From assembly GCA_024690825.1 (NCBI GenBank), contig JAILOK010000026.1, positions 1-48,972 on the forward strand: a DNA stretch of 48,972 nt. Direction: 5' to 3'. Numbering within the stretch: position 1 is the first letter of the stretch; each line of letters begins with the position of its first letter. The notes below the pieces were generated by a model. It was not told the origin of the DNA. It worked only from the letters and a program-made list of their open reading frames with translations, and ran no database searches. A program made the translations under genes and the position numbers. Source of the stretch: Lachnospiraceae bacterium. Lineage in GTDB: Bacteria > Bacillota > Clostridia > Lachnospirales > Lachnospiraceae. This document shows positions 1 to 14,546 of this stretch, piece after piece.

Positions 1-461
1 TTCCGACGTTGATATAAAATATGTATCATAGTACTCGTCATATAAGCCAAGGCAGGCATCAGCACCTGCGTTTACAGAAAGTGCCTTCTCTATAACAGTT
101 TCCCATGAACCATACTTATTATAAAAGAACTCAGGAGTTCCACCGTTCTCATTACCTGATCAAGTTCAGCAACCGGAGCACCGCTGTGTTTTTTTGCCAG
201 TTCAACTATCTCATCGTTGCTCATTGTGCCGGAATCCTTCGCATCCTCCTCAGGCTCGGATTCTTCTTCCGTTATCTCCTCGGGTTCTTCTTCAATGTCT
301 TCGTAATCTTCATACTCCTCGAACCCCTCATCATCGTAATACTCTTCCGCTTCCTCCGGTAATTCGGCAACAGGTTCCTCTTTTTTGCCGCATCCGACGA
401 ACAGCTGGGTTCATATGGTCATTATCAGTATTAGCGGAATTAATCTCTTATTAAATCTCAT
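1..461 (-). pseudogene. Broken lipoprotein gene, cut by window edge
   Basis: Reading leftward from an ATG at 461, with GGAG 7 nt upstream, gives a signal peptide (MRFNKRLIPLILIMTI). This is interrupted by an in-frame TGA at 413-411. The frame then continues through a lipobox-like LFVGC, with Cys at codon 24, and a very acidic Glu/Asp-rich linker. Near 150-165 the frame shifts. The other frame continues open to the window edge and reads as ordinary protein (NGGTPEFFYNKYGSW, then a Tyr/Asp-rich stretch). One stop and one frameshift in an otherwise coherent lipoprotein suggest a recent pseudogene or two sequence errors. I do not recognise the family. It lies downstream of tuf, after a terminator. 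Confidence 0.6.
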
Positions 462-528
462 ATCAAATCTCCAGCATAATGCATTTATGTGACTGACTTT
501 ATCTCAAAAACCTAGTATTATTCAATCA

Positions 529-544
529 TTACCATATATGGTAA
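529..544. promoter_or_regulatory. 16-bp perfect palindrome, candidate operator
   Basis: TTACCATATATGGTAA is a perfect 16-bp palindrome. On the minus strand it lies directly behind a TTGACT hexamer (545-550) that could be the -35 of the broken lipoprotein gene. No -10 at the normal distance is convincing, so the promoter itself is uncertain. The rest of 462-596 shows nothing else. Confidence 0.35.
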
Positions 545-596
545 AGTCAAGAGCATGAAAGGGGATTTTTTTATGGTACATGATTTTTGACATGAT

Positions 597-630
597 AAAA
601 GGCTACCGGAGAAATCTCCGGGAGCCTTTT
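597..630 (-). terminator. Intrinsic terminator of tuf
   Basis: AAAAGGCT and CCGGAG form the left arm and CTCCGG and AGCCTTTT the right, with an AAAT loop and a single mismatch. The stem is flanked by A/T runs, so it can terminate in both directions. It closes the rpsL-rpsG-fusA-tuf transcript. Confidence 0.85.
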
Positions 631-651
631 TATTACTTTATTCAGATCTGA

Positions 652-1842
652 TTACTTTATGATGGAAGCAACTCTTCCTGATCCTACTGTACGTCCACCT
701 TCACGGATAGCGAATGTAAGACCCTGCTCCATAGCGATGGGATGGATGAGCTCGATCGTCATCTCAACATTATCGCCGGGCATGCACATCTCAGTGCCTG
801 CAGGCAGGTTGCAAACGCCTGTAACGTCGGTTGTTCTGAAATAGAACTGAGGACGATAGTTGTTGAAGAACGGAGTATGACGTCCACCTTCATCCTTGGT
901 CAGTACATAAACCTGAGCAGTGAAATTTGTGTGGCAGGTAACTGAACCGGGCTTTGCAAGAACCTGTCCTCTTTCGATTTCCTTACGGTCAACACCACGA
1001 AGGAGTGCTCCGATATTATCTCCGGCCTCACCCTGATCAAGAAGCTTACGGAACATCTCGATACCGGTTACAACAGTCTTCTTAACATCTTCCCTGATAC
1101 CTACGATCTCAACTTCATCATTAAGATGAATTGTTCCTCTCTCTACACGGCCCGTAGCAACGGTTCCACGTCCTGTGATCGTGAAGACATCCTCAACAGG
1201 CATAAGGAACGGCTTGTCTGTAGGACGAACAGGTGTAGGAATGTAGCTGTCAACAGCATCCATAAGTTCGATAACCTTGTCACCCCACTCACCCTTGGGA
1301 TCCTCAAGAGCCTTAAGAGCTGAACCGCGGATGATCGGAATATCATCTCCGGGGAATTCATATTCATTTAAGAGGTCGCGAACCTCCATCTCAACGAGTT
1401 CGATAAGCTCGGGATCATCAACCATGTCGCACTTGTTAAGGAAAACAACGATAAAAGGAACACCTACCTGACGAGCAAGGAGAACGTGCTCCTTTGTCTG
1501 TGCCATAACACCGTCAGTTGCAGCAACAACAAGGATAGCTCCGTCCATCTGTGCAGCACCCGTGATCATGTTCTTTACATAGTCAGCATGCCCGGGGCAG
1601 TCAACGTGAGCATAGTGACGATTGGCTGTCTCATACTCTACGTGAGCCGTTGATATGGTGATTCCACGCTCTCTCTCTTCGGGAGCCTTGTCGATCTGAT
1701 CAAAAGCAACAGCTGTACCGCCTGCTCTCTCAGCCAGAACCGATGTAATAGCCGCCGTAAGGGTTGTCTTACCGTGGTCAACATGTCCGATGGTTCCGAT
1801 GTTTACATGTGGCTTGGTTCTTTCAAATTTAGCCTTTCCCAT
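652..1842 (-). CDS. tuf: Elongation factor Tu
   Basis: The GTPase delivers aminoacyl-tRNA to the ribosomal A site. At 396 aa it is the normal family length. The G-domain motifs are all present: GHVDHGKT (about 19-26), DCPGH (about 81-85), NKCD (about 136) and SALK (about 174). Domains 2 and 3 follow, with [13 protein letters not shown]. The ATG at 1842 was chosen because the product starts [16 protein letters not shown] as in other EF-Tu, and AAGGAGG lies 9 nt upstream. Upstream in-frame codons (to 1902) are leader. It is last in the operon after fusA, and it also has its own promoter. Confidence 0.98.
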   Translation of the reverse strand: MGKAKFERTKPHVNIGTIGHVDHGKTTLTAAITSVLAERAGGTAVAFDQIDKAPEERERGITISTAHVEYETANRHYAHVDCPGHADYVKNMITGAAQMDGAILVVAATDGVMAQTKEHVLLARQVGVPFIVVFLNKCDMVDDPELIELVEMEVRDLLNEYEFPGDDIPIIRGSALKALEDPKGEWGDKVIELMDAVDSYIPTPVRPTDKPFLMPVEDVFTITGRGTVATGRVERGTIHLNDEVEIVGIREDVKKTVVTGIEMFRKLLDQGEAGDNIGALLRGVDRKEIERGQVLAKPGSVTCHTNFTAQVYVLTKDEGGRHTPFFNNYRPQFYFRTTDVTGVCNLPAGTEMCMPGDNVEMTIELIHPIAMEQGLTFAIREGGRTVGSGRVASIIK

Positions 1843-1900
1843 TTCAAAAATCCTCCTTATAATACTGCGCATATGCGCATACGTTGCCGCATTAGATAAC

Positions 1901-1929
1901 ATTATAGTTCAAACGCGGCCCATTTTCAA
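1901..1929 (-). promoter_or_regulatory. Internal promoter for tuf
   Basis: On the minus strand TTGAAA (1924-1929), a 17-bp spacer and TATAAT (1901-1906) form a near-consensus sigma-A promoter in the fusA-tuf gap. It predicts a leader of roughly 50 nt. That leader carries a 14-bp palindrome, TGCGCATATGCGCA (1866-1879), a few bases before the ribosome binding site. Confidence 0.8.
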
Positions 1930-1955
1930 GTTTTCTTTTCTGTCAGGCACCGACC

Positions 1956-4079
1956 TCAACTCTTAGTGGTAAGCACCTTGTCAGCCACATTCTTTGGTAC
2001 CTGTTCATATCTTTCAAAGAACATGGAATAGTTGCCTCTGCCCTGAGTACGTGAACGCAGATCCGTGGAATAACCAAACATCTCGGCAAGCGGCACAAAT
2101 GCGCGAACCATCTTTCCACCGCCGATATCTTCCATTCCCTCTATGCGTCCGCGTCTTGAATTCAGGTCTCCTATGACATCACCCATATAATCCTCAGGCA
2201 TCGTTACCTCAACCTTCATGATGGGCTCAAGCAAAATCGGTGCACCCTTGGCCATGGCATCTTTCAAGGCCATCGAACCGGCTATATGGAATGCCATTTC
2301 CGAAGAGTCGACCTCATGGTATGAACCGTCATAAACATTTGCCGAAATGCCTACTACCGGGAATCCGCCTAAAGTTCCGGACTTCATGGCTTCTTCTATA
2401 CCCTCGCCGATAGCCGGTATATATTCCTTAGGAATGGCTCCTCCGACAACCGAAGATTCAAACTTGTACAGTTCCTCTCCGTTTGCGTCCATGGGCTCAA
2501 ACTTAACCTTGCAGTGTCCGTACTGACCGCGTCCTCCGGACTGCTTGATATACTTGCTCTCAATGTCAACGGTATTTGTGATGGTCTCCTTGTATGCAAC
2601 CTGAGGAGCGCCGACATTGGCCTCAACATTGAATTCCCTTAAGAGTCTGTCAACTATGATCTCAAGATGCAGCTCTCCCATTCCGGCTATGATAGTCTGC
2701 CCTGTCTCGGAATCCGTATGCTGTTTGAACGTCGGATCCTCTTCCGCAAGTTTTGCGAGAGCCTCTCCCAGTTTGTCCTGCCCTGCCTTTGTCTTCGGCT
2801 CGATGGCAAGCTCTATAACGGGCTCGGGGAATACCATGGATTCAAGGATGATGGGATGCTGCTCATCACAGATCGTATCACCCGTCGTGGTAAACTTGAA
2901 TCCTACCGCTGCCGCTATATCACCGGAATAAACCTTTTCCAGCTCCTGTCTCTTGTTTGCGTGCATCTGAAGGATACGTCCGACTCTTTCCTTCTTGTTC
3001 TTTGTGGCGTTCAATACATATGAACCCGAGTTCATCATTCCGGAATACACTCTGAAATAAGCGAGTTTTCCTACAAAAGGATCCGTCATGATCTTGAATG
3101 CCAGAGCAGAAAAAGGCTCTTCGTCGGATGATTTTCTCGAATCCGGATTACCTTCAAGATCCGTACCCTGAATATCGGGTATATCCGTGGGAGCGGGCAT
3201 ATACTCAATGACTCCGTCAAGAAGCTTCTGCACGCCCTTGTTTCTGTAAGCCGACCCGCAGAATACAGGCACTGCATTGCATTCGCAGGTTGCTTTTCTC
3301 AATACTTTTTTCAGTTCTTCAACTGTCGGGACCGTCTCTTCCAGATATTTCTCCATAAGATCATCATCCAGCTCACAGATCTTTTCTACGAGTTCCAGAT
3401 GATATTCTTCGGCAGTGTCCTTCATGTCGTCAGGTATATCTGTGATCTCTATGTCCGTACCCTTATCATTCGTATAGATATAAGCCTTCATCTCAAACAG
3501 GTCGATGATGCCCTTAAACTCATCTTCCTTCCCTATCGGGATGGTGCAGACGATGGCATTCTTACCGAGTCTGTTTCTGATCTGGTCAACCGCGCCATAA
3601 AAATTGGCACCCAGTATATCCATCTTGTTGATGAAAGCCATACGCGGAACATTATAAGTATCAGCCTGACGCCAGACATTCTCGGACTGGGGCTCAACTC
3701 CGCCCTTTGCACAAAAGACTCCCACTGCGCCGTCAAGTACTCGAAGCGATCTTTCAACCTCAACCGTAAAATCTACGTGTCCAGGAGTATCTATGATGTT
3801 TATACGATGCTCCTCGGCTCCGGGTGCGGGTTTATTATCCTTTTCAAGCGTCCAGTGGCATGTGGTCGCCGCAGAAGTAATGGTAATACCTCTCTCCTGT
3901 TCCTGCGCCATCCAGTCCATGGTCGCTGTTCCGTCATGTGTGTCGCCTATCTTGTAGTTGACGCCCGTATAATAAAGAATACGCTCTGTAAGGGTAGTCT
4001 TTCCGGCATCGATATGAGCCATGATCCCTATGTTCCTGGTCCTTTCCAGGGGATATTCTCTGTCTTTAGCGTTACTCAA
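1956..4079 (-). CDS. fusA: Elongation factor G
   Basis: The translocation GTPase moves tRNA and mRNA on the ribosome and acts with RRF in recycling. At 707 aa it is slightly longer than the usual 690-700. It starts [32 protein letters not shown], with P-loop AHIDAGKT, then DTPGHVDF and NKMD. Domains II-V follow, with GRGQYGH in domain IV. The start codon appears to be TTG (4079-4077): GGAGG lies 9 nt upstream and no in-frame ATG or GTG fits better. It sits 32 nt after rpsG. Confidence 0.96.
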   Translation of the reverse strand: MSNAKDREYPLERTRNIGIMAHIDAGKTTLTERILYYTGVNYKIGDTHDGTATMDWMAQEQERGITITSAATTCHWTLEKDNKPAPGAEEHRINIIDTPGHVDFTVEVERSLRVLDGAVGVFCAKGGVEPQSENVWRQADTYNVPRMAFINKMDILGANFYGAVDQIRNRLGKNAIVCTIPIGKEDEFKGIIDLFEMKAYIYTNDKGTDIEITDIPDDMKDTAEEYHLELVEKICELDDDLMEKYLEETVPTVEELKKVLRKATCECNAVPVFCGSAYRNKGVQKLLDGVIEYMPAPTDIPDIQGTDLEGNPDSRKSSDEEPFSALAFKIMTDPFVGKLAYFRVYSGMMNSGSYVLNATKNKKERVGRILQMHANKRQELEKVYSGDIAAAVGFKFTTTGDTICDEQHPIILESMVFPEPVIELAIEPKTKAGQDKLGEALAKLAEEDPTFKQHTDSETGQTIIAGMGELHLEIIVDRLLREFNVEANVGAPQVAYKETITNTVDIESKYIKQSGGRGQYGHCKVKFEPMDANGEELYKFESSVVGGAIPKEYIPAIGEGIEEAMKSGTLGGFPVVGISANVYDGSYHEVDSSEMAFHIAGSMALKDAMAKGAPILLEPIMKVEVTMPEDYMGDVIGDLNSRRGRIEGMEDIGGGKMVRAFVPLAEMFGYSTDLRSRTQGRGNYSMFFERYEQVPKNVADKVLTTKS

Positions 4080-4111
4080 GGAATTATTCCTCCATTTTTA
4101 AGTTGCCTTGA

Positions 4112-4690
<579 letters not shown>

Positions 4691-4704
4691 TTACTTTTGT
4701 TTAA

Positions 4705-5127
4705 TTAGTTCTTCGGCGCTTTAGGCCTTTTTGCACCATACTTTGAACGGGCCTGCATACGGTTTGCAACGCCGGCCGTATCCAAAGTACCGCGGATGAT
4801 GTGGTACCTGGTACCCGGAAGGTCCTTTACCCTGCCGCCACGGATCATGACAACGCTGTGCTCCTGAAGATTATGGCCTTCTCCGGGAATATAGGATGTG
4901 ACCTCTATTCCGTTCGAAAGACGTACTCTTGCGATCTTTCTCAGAGCCGAATTAGGTTTTTTAGGGGTGGCTGTCTTTACGGCAGTGCATACGCCCCTCT
5001 TCTGGGGAGATTTCGTATCGATCGCCTTTTTCTGCAGTGAATTGAATCCACGAAGCAGAGCGGGTGCCGTAGACTTCTTTACAGAAGACTGTCTTCCCTT
5101 CCTTACCAGCTGGTTGAATGTTGGCAT
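4705..5127 (-). CDS. rpsL: 30S ribosomal protein S12
   Basis: This decoding-centre protein is 140 aa and starts [15 protein letters not shown]. The conserved TPKKPNSAL and [13 protein letters not shown] segments carry the usual lysines at the streptomycin-resistance positions, so the sequence looks drug-sensitive. The ATG at 5127 gives the family N-terminus. A GTG 12 nt upstream (5139) overlaps the GAGGTG ribosome binding site and is unlikely. It is first in its operon and sits behind a consensus promoter. Confidence 0.97.
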   Translation of the reverse strand: MPTFNQLVRKGRQSSVKKSTAPALLRGFNSLQKKAIDTKSPQKRGVCTAVKTATPKKPNSALRKIARVRLSNGIEVTSYIPGEGHNLQEHSVVMIRGGRVKDLPGTRYHIIRGTLDTAGVANRMQARSKYGAKRPKAPKN

Positions 5128-5178
5128 TTCTCGTTTCACCTCACTTTCTTTTATTATAGTATTTCTTTTACATTCCCT

Positions 5179-5236
5179 GCGTCTGCCTTAAAAAGAGGCA
5201 CACGCAAAGTGTAGCGTGCCAAAGGCACGCTACACT
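5179..5236 (-). repeat. Tandem inverted repeats in the rpsL leader
   Basis: A perfect 13-bp inverted repeat (5208-5220 and 5224-5236, 3-nt loop; arm AGTGTAGCGTGCC) begins right at the rpsL -10 box, so it covers the expected transcription start near 5230. A second, imperfect 10-bp repeat (5179-5188 and 5196-5205, one mismatch) follows within the leader. Neither is followed by a clear U-tract. They may be an operator, an mRNA 5'-end structure or a ribosomal-protein binding site. Confidence 0.6.
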
Positions 5237-5265
5237 ATTATACGCATCTGCTATTACACTGTCAA
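5237..5265 (-). promoter_or_regulatory. Consensus promoter for rpsL operon
   Basis: On the minus strand TTGACA (5260-5265), a 17-bp spacer and TATAAT (5237-5242) match the sigma-A consensus exactly. It lies 10 bp downstream of the rpoC stop, so rpsL-rpsG-fusA-tuf can be transcribed independently of rpoBC. Confidence 0.9.
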
Positions 5266-5274
5266 TAAAATTTT

Positions 5275-8200
5275 TTATTCCTCTTCATCCGTTTCATCGC
5301 CGACAGCTGCAAGCTCTTCCTCATCGACAAACTCCTCTGTATCGTCGACATCATCATAGAGTTCTATTTCCTCTTCAAGATCTATTTCGTCTCCTATGAC
5401 TGTTCCGTCCGTTGAAAGCTGTACCGTACGATAATGCTTCATTCCCGTTCCGGCAGGAATAAGCTTTCCTATACATACATTCTCTTTTAAGCCTATCAGC
5501 CTGTCTATCTTTCCCTTTATCGCAGCTTCTGTCAGAACCTTTGTCGTTTCCTGGAAGGATGCCGCCGAAAGGAAGGAATCCGTTGCAAGAGAAGCCTTTG
5601 TGATACCGAGCAGTACCTGCTTGCCTTCAGCAACAGCTTTTCCTTCGGATTCAAGTCTCTCATTCATATCATCAAAATCAAGGACATCCATCAGCGTTCC
5701 GGGAAGCAGATCGTTTGCGTCTCCGCTTTCTTCAACCCTGATCTTTTTAAGCATCTGTCTGACAATGATCTCAATATGCTTGTCATTGATCTCAACACCC
5801 TGCAGGCGGTACACTCTCTGAACTTCCCTGAGCATGTAGTCCTGGACAGCCCTCAATCCTTTGATCTTTAAAAGATCATGAGGATTTACGGATCCTTCCG
5901 TGATCTCATCACCTGCCGATATCTCCTGTCCGTCCTGAACCTTTATCCTTGATCCGAAAGGAATCAGATAGGATTTTGATTCACCCGTCTCATTGTTTGT
6001 CACTATCACATCTCTTTTATTTTTCTGGTCATTTATGCTTGCAGTTCCGGATATCTCGGATATGATCGCAAGTCCCTTAGGCTTCCTGGCCTCAAAAAGC
6101 TCCTCTACTCTGGGAAGACCCTGTGTGATATCGCTTCCGGCAACTCCTCCTGTATGGAAGGTTCTCATGGTCAGCTGGGTTCCGGGCTCTCCTATTGACT
6201 GCGCTGCTATGATACCTACAGCCTCACCGACCTGAACTGCTTCTCCGGTAGCCATATTCGCACCGTAACACTTTGCGCATACTCCCAGATGTGAACGGCA
6301 GGTCAGGACTGTTCTGATCTTTATTTCTATCTTTCCAAGAAGTTCTTTTCTGTAATCCGCTTCTTTCTTGTCAAGATCGATCTCCTTTTCAGCCTCACCC
6401 TTTGAAGCCTTTTTCTTCGACTTCTTTGAAGCGTCTGCCTCCCACTTTGCTCTGGCTTCTTTTACTTTTTCATCTACCTCGGCATTCTTTGCCTCAATGA
6501 TCCTGTCAGCCCTGTTCGGAGTGATCATGTGGTTGCATCCGACTATAAGGTTTCCTTCATTATCATATATATCTTCGACAGTATATCTGCCGACGATCCT
6601 GTCCCGGAGATTTTCTATCTCTTCCTTTCCGTCCATGAAGGCCTTTACGGTCATGCCGGGGATCTCGCGTCCCGTGCCTTCACAGCAGTCGGTCTCTCTG
6701 ATGATGAGATCCTGAGACACATCCACAAGACGTCTGGTAAGATATCCCGAGTCCGCGGTACGCAGAGCGGTGTCCGACAGACCTTTTCTTGCTCCGTGAG
6801 CCGACATGAAGTATTCCAGAACGTTAAGTCCCTCACGGAAATTGGATTTGATGGGAAGCTCTATGGTATGTCCGGTCGTATCCGCCATAAGTCCGCGCAT
6901 TCCGGCGAGCTGCTTGATCTGCTTGTCAGATCCTCTCGCTCCGGAGTCAGCCATCATAAAGATGTTGTTATACTTATCAAGTCCCTCAAGCAGATCCTTT
7001 GTAAGGACCTCATCCATTTCCTTCCATGTATCGATAACTGCCTTGTATCTTTCCGTATCGGTCACAAAGCCTCTCTTGTAATTTCTCGTTATCTGGTCAA
7101 CGTTCTTCTGTGCTTCATCGATAAGTTCCTGTTTCCTGGCGGGAACCGTCATATCCGAGATCGAAACGCTCATCGCGGCAATTGTCGAATAGTGATATCC
7201 CATCGCCTTGATATGATCGAGCACCTCGGCTGTTTTGATCGCACCGTGATTGTTTATGACCTTTTCGATTATCCTCTTTAATTCCTTCTTTCCTACGAGG
7301 AAATCCACTTCAAGAGCTACTGCATTTTCCTTTTTGCTCCTGTCAACAAATCCCAGATCCTGGGGGAGGATCTCATTGAAAAGGAATCTTCCGAGGATCG
7401 AATGCACGATACCGCTTACCTTCTTTCCGTTCAGAGTTCTCGTTATCTGCACTCCGATCTTTGAATGAAGGGTAATGACACCGTTTTCATAAGCCATAAT
7501 GGCTTCGTTTATACTCTTGAATATCTTTCCTTCTCCGGGCTCTCCATCCCTTTCCTGAGTCAGATAATAAACACCCAGTACCATATCCTGCGTAGGAACG
7601 GTCACGGGACCTCCGTCTGAAGGCTTGAGCAGGTTATTCGGAGATAATAACAGGAATCTGCACTCTGCCTGCGCTTCCACTGAAAGAGGCAGGTGAACCG
7701 CCATCTGGTCTCCGTCGAAGTCCGCATTGAAAGCGGTACATGCCAAAGGATGAAGCTTAATAGCCTTACCCTCTACCAGAATGGGCTCAAATGCCTGGAT
7801 ACCGAGCCTGTGAAGCGTAGGGGCACGATTGAGCATAACAGGGTGCTCTTTTATAACATCCTCGAGCACATCCCATACGACCGGCTCAAGATGCTCTACC
7901 ATCTTCTTCGCGTTTTTGATATTGTGGCTCATGCCGCTCTGCACAAGCTCCTTCATAACAAAGGGCTTGAAAAGCTCTATGGCCATCTCCTTGGGAAGTC
8001 CGCACTGCCAGATCTTCAGTTCCGGACCTACGACGATAACGGAACGGCCTGAATAGTCAACTCTCTTTCCGAGCAGGTTCTGTCTGAAACGTCCGCCCTT
8101 ACCCTTAAGCATATCCGACAGGGATTTTAAAGCCCTGTTTCCGGGGCCGGTAACCGGTCTTCCTCTTCTGCCGTTATCGATCAGCGCGTCTACCGCTTCC

Positions 8201-9093
8201 TGGAGCATTCTCTTTTCGTTTCTGACAATGATATCGGGCGCTCCGAGTTCCAAAAGTCTCTGGAGACGGTTATTTCTGTTTATAATCCTCCTGTAAAGGT
8301 CATTCAGGTCAGAAGTGGCAAAACGTCCGCCGTCCAGCTGCACCATGGGGCGCAGATCCGGAGGGATGACCGGTATGCAGTCAAGTATCATCCATGAGGG
8401 CTGATTTCCGGATTCCCTGAAGGCTTCCACAACCTCAAGCCTTTTGATTATCCTTGCTCTCTTCTGTCCGGTGGAGCTTTCAAACTCCTCTTTTAATTCC
8501 TCTGATTCCTTATCAAGATCTATGGCAAGAAGAAGCTCCTTTATGGCTTCTGCTCCCATGCCGACCCTGAACTTGCTGCCATATGTTTCCCTTGCGTCCT
8601 GATATTCCTTCTCCGAAAGGACCTGTTTGTATTCAAGATCACTGTCCGCAGGATCCAAAACTATATAGGACGCAAAATACAGAACCTTTTCAAGGACTCT
8701 CGGTGAAAGATCGAGAATCAGACCCATTCTGCTGGGTATGCCCTTGAAATACCATATATGCGATACGGGAGCAGCAAGCTCTATGTGACCCATCCTTTCA
8801 CGCCTTACAGTTGCCTTGGTCACCTCTACCCCGCATCTGTCACAGATAACTCCCTTATATCTGATCTTTTTATATTTTCCGCAATGGCACTCCCAATCCT
8901 TGCTCGGTCCGAATATCTTTTCACAGAAAAGCCCGTCCTTTTCAGGCTTCAGCGTTCTGTAGTTTATGGTCTCGGGCTTTTTGACCTCTCCATGCGACCA
9001 GTCCCTTATCTTGTCGGGTGAAGCAAGACCGATCCTGATCGCATCAAAAGCCAAAGGCTCATATTTATCTTTACCGCTTATCATATTTGGCAT
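5275..9093 (-). CDS. rpoC: RNA polymerase subunit beta'
   Basis: The catalytic large subunit of RNA polymerase is about 1272 aa. An N-terminal zinc site (CHCG...CDRCG) is followed by the bridge to the active-site loop [12 protein letters not shown] (about 456-467), whose three Asp hold the catalytic Mg2+. The trigger-loop region and the second zinc site ([11 protein letters not shown]) come next. A Lys-rich insert ([12 protein letters not shown]) and a strongly acidic C-terminal tail (ending GDETDEEE) are added. Two ATGs are adjacent. The second (9093) has AAGGAG at 6 nt and is preferred to 9096. It follows rpoB by about 54 nt. Confidence 0.97.
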   Translation of the reverse strand: MPNMISGKDKYEPLAFDAIRIGLASPDKIRDWSHGEVKKPETINYRTLKPEKDGLFCEKIFGPSKDWECHCGKYKKIRYKGVICDRCGVEVTKATVRRERMGHIELAAPVSHIWYFKGIPSRMGLILDLSPRVLEKVLYFASYIVLDPADSDLEYKQVLSEKEYQDARETYGSKFRVGMGAEAIKELLLAIDLDKESEELKEEFESSTGQKRARIIKRLEVVEAFRESGNQPSWMILDCIPVIPPDLRPMVQLDGGRFATSDLNDLYRRIINRNNRLQRLLELGAPDIIVRNEKRMLQEAVDALIDNGRRGRPVTGPGNRALKSLSDMLKGKGGRFRQNLLGKRVDYSGRSVIVVGPELKIWQCGLPKEMAIELFKPFVMKELVQSGMSHNIKNAKKMVEHLEPVVWDVLEDVIKEHPVMLNRAPTLHRLGIQAFEPILVEGKAIKLHPLACTAFNADFDGDQMAVHLPLSVEAQAECRFLLLSPNNLLKPSDGGPVTVPTQDMVLGVYYLTQERDGEPGEGKIFKSINEAIMAYENGVITLHSKIGVQITRTLNGKKVSGIVHSILGRFLFNEILPQDLGFVDRSKKENAVALEVDFLVGKKELKRIIEKVINNHGAIKTAEVLDHIKAMGYHYSTIAAMSVSISDMTVPARKQELIDEAQKNVDQITRNYKRGFVTDTERYKAVIDTWKEMDEVLTKDLLEGLDKYNNIFMMADSGARGSDKQIKQLAGMRGLMADTTGHTIELPIKSNFREGLNVLEYFMSAHGARKGLSDTALRTADSGYLTRRLVDVSQDLIIRETDCCEGTGREIPGMTVKAFMDGKEEIENLRDRIVGRYTVEDIYDNEGNLIVGCNHMITPNRADRIIEAKNAEVDEKVKEARAKWEADASKKSKKKASKGEAEKEIDLDKKEADYRKELLGKIEIKIRTVLTCRSHLGVCAKCYGANMATGEAVQVGEAVGIIAAQSIGEPGTQLTMRTFHTGGVAGSDITQGLPRVEELFEARKPKGLAIISEISGTASINDQKNKRDVIVTNNETGESKSYLIPFGSRIKVQDGQEISAGDEITEGSVNPHDLLKIKGLRAVQDYMLREVQRVYRLQGVEINDKHIEIIVRQMLKKIRVEESGDANDLLPGTLMDVLDFDDMNERLESEGKAVAEGKQVLLGITKASLATDSFLSAASFQETTKVLTEAAIKGKIDRLIGLKENVCIGKLIPAGTGMKHYRTVQLSTDGTVIGDEIDLEEEIELYDDVDDTEEFVDEEELAAVGDETDEEE

Positions 9094-9147
9094 CATAATC
9101 TCCTTTGCATATGGATTATTATACAGATTGTTCCGCGCTTTGCGCTC

Positions 9148-13047
<3,900 letters not shown>

Positions 13048-13118
13048 TCGCATTTCACCCCGTTCTATAAAGTTGTTAAGAACACCGTCTATCGCGGTTT
13101 TTCGACATTTTCGGGCAC

Positions 13119-13169
13119 AAAAAAGCCTGTGCCACCACAATAGCGCAATCTACATGGTAGCACAAGCCT
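13119..13169 (-). terminator. Attenuator between rplL and rpoB
   Basis: On the minus-strand RNA a 15-bp stem (arms at 13155-13169 and 13123-13137, three G-U pairs) with a 17-nt loop is followed by six U (13119-13124 as A on the plus strand). This is a complete intrinsic terminator just after rplL. It should set the L7/L12 to polymerase ratio by partial readthrough, as the rplL-rpoB attenuator does in E. coli. I see no separate rpoB promoter between it and the rpoB start. Confidence 0.8.
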
Positions 13170-13202
13170 GTATTAATAGTCAAGAATTATTTTTTACTCT
13201 GA

Positions 13203-13583
13203 TTACTTGAGTGTGATTGTTGCTCCCTCTGCCTCGAACTTGCCCTTGATCTCCTCAGCTGTAGCCTTGTCTGCTGCTTCCTTTACGATCTTGGGTGCGC
13301 CCTCTACGAGTTCCTTTGCTTCCTTCAGTCCGAGTCCGGTTACATCACGAACAACCTTGATGACCTTGATCTTGTTGGGGCCTGCGCTTGTAAGCTCAAC
13401 ATCAAATTCGGTCTTCTCCTCGGCAGCTGCATCTCCGCCTGCTGCTCCGCCTGCTGCCACAACTACTCCTGCTGCAGCTGATACGCCAAACTCTTCCTCA
13501 CATGCCTTTACAAGATCATTGAGTTCAAGCACTGAAAGCTCTTTTATAGCGTCAATTATTTCTTCTTTTGTTAACTTTGCCAT
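13203..13583 (-). CDS. rplL: 50S ribosomal protein L7/L12
   Basis: The stalk protein recruits translation GTPases. It is 126 aa. An N-terminal dimerisation helix ([17 protein letters not shown]) is followed by an Ala/Gly-rich hinge and the C-terminal domain ([20 protein letters not shown]). AGGAGG lies 8 nt before the ATG. It is cotranscribed with rplJ and followed by the attenuator. Confidence 0.98.
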   Translation of the reverse strand: MAKLTKEEIIDAIKELSVLELNDLVKACEEEFGVSAAAGVVVAAGGAAGGDAAAEEKTEFDVELTSAGPNKIKVIKVVRDVTGLGLKEAKELVEGAPKIVKEAADKATAEEIKGKFEAEGATITLK

Positions 13584-13619
13584 TTTTATTTCCTCCTATA
13601 TTTGTTCATCTCCTGCTTC

Positions 13620-14213
13620 TTACTCTGCAGGTGTTTCTTCGGGCTTTGCTTCTTCAGCGGGTGCTTCAGCCTTTGCTTCCTCAGCAGGTGCCTCTGTCTT
13701 TGCTTCTTCAGCAGCACCTTCGCCGCCTTCCTCCTTCTTCTGCGCTATCTGGTTTATGACACGCGCAAAATTGGTGATGGGTGACTGAATGCTTCCGAGG
13801 AATTTCGAAAGAAGCTCTTCCCTTGAAAGAATGCTCGCAAGCTGCTTGATGCTGTCAGCATCATAATACTCGCCCTCGATGACTCCGCCCTTTACTTCGA
13901 GCTTCTCCGCTTCCTTTGCAAACTTCACGATCACCCTTGCAGGTGCAGTAACATCTTCTGTAGCCACTGCAAGTGCTGAGGGACCTTCAAGAAGCTGATC
14001 GAGTTTCTCAAAATCCGTTCCTTCAAATGCACGCTTCAACATTGTGTTTTTATACACCTTGTATGAAACACCGGCCTCACGGAGCTGTCTGCGCAGTTTT
14101 GTATCCTGCTCGACCGTAAGTCCTATGGCATCCACCAGAACGGCAGCTTTCGCATCCTTGAGTCTTCCGGATATCTCTTCGACAACCGGGGCCTTAAGTT
14201 CTACCTTTGGCAT
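13620..14213 (-). CDS. rplJ: 50S ribosomal protein L10 with repeat tail
   Basis: The stalk base anchors L7/L12 dimers. At 197 aa it is longer than the usual 165-175. The N-terminal rRNA-binding part starts MPKVELKAPVVEEISGRL. The normal C-terminal L12-binding helix is followed by a tail of three 9-residue units of the type AEEAKxEAP (13620-13710 region), Ala/Glu-rich and negatively charged. GGAGG lies 8 nt upstream of the ATG. The gene is probably autoregulated through the L10 leader upstream. Confidence 0.97.
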   Translation of the reverse strand: MPKVELKAPVVEEISGRLKDAKAAVLVDAIGLTVEQDTKLRRQLREAGVSYKVYKNTMLKRAFEGTDFEKLDQLLEGPSALAVATEDVTAPARVIVKFAKEAEKLEVKGGVIEGEYYDADSIKQLASILSREELLSKFLGSIQSPITNFARVINQIAQKKEEGGEGAAEEAKTEAPAEEAKAEAPAEEAKPEETPAE

Positions 14214-14247
14214 TGCTTTTCCTCCTTTTCTTCAGAATGATAAGCCG

Positions 14248-14374
14248 AAAAAAAAATCCCCGCACCAAAGGCAGGGACAACAAAAGACAAACTGTTCTTT
14301 TTGATCCTCGGCAGGCGTTTCATGCTTACGCGGAAAACCGCACCTGCTGTCTTCGGCTTTTGCTTTTACAAGCA
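14248..14374 (-). ncRNA. L10 leader with intrinsic attenuator
   Basis: The untranslated leader of rplJ contains AGACAGCAGGTG (14341-14354 region, minus strand) and CCTGCCGAGGA (14304-14315 region). These match the paired core I know from L10 leader RNAs, where the L10(L12)4 complex binds. It ends in a 7-bp stem (14257-14263 with 14271-14277) followed by an unbroken U-tract of nine (14248-14256), 35 nt before the rplJ start. Excess L10-L12 is therefore expected to promote termination. Confidence 0.75.
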
Positions 14375-14380
14375 GAAACT

Positions 14381-14410
14381 ACATTACCACACGCCGCGCC
14401 GTAATGTCAA
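14381..14410 (-). promoter_or_regulatory. Promoter for rplJ-rplL-rpoBC
   Basis: On the minus strand TTGACA (14405-14410), an 18-bp spacer and TAATGT (14381-14386). The -35 is perfect and the -10 is weaker. The start would lie near 14374 and give a leader of about 160 nt that includes the L10 leader structure. Confidence 0.65.
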
Positions 14411-14546
14411 GCCAAATAACAGACAATCTTTGCGCCCATCCGATGCATCCGCCGCAGCAAAAAACAGTGTTGTGTATATATATAGTAAAGAAGTACAAAA
14501 TATGCTACTATTAGTTGTGTTTTTTAATATATATTAAGGAGAGGTT

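Noticed and set aside
1842-1902. Longer EF-Tu start at 1902
   Set aside because: The extra 20 residues are not seen in EF-Tu. The internal promoter and ribosome binding site lie in this stretch.
5208-5236. Terminator for rpoC
   Set aside because: The perfect hairpin has no U-tract on the minus side, and it lies downstream of a perfect rpsL promoter, so it belongs to the rpsL leader.
6529-7281. 250-codon open frame opposite rpoC
   Set aside because: Shadow of the rpoC codon pattern. No start signal, and no domain is recognisable.
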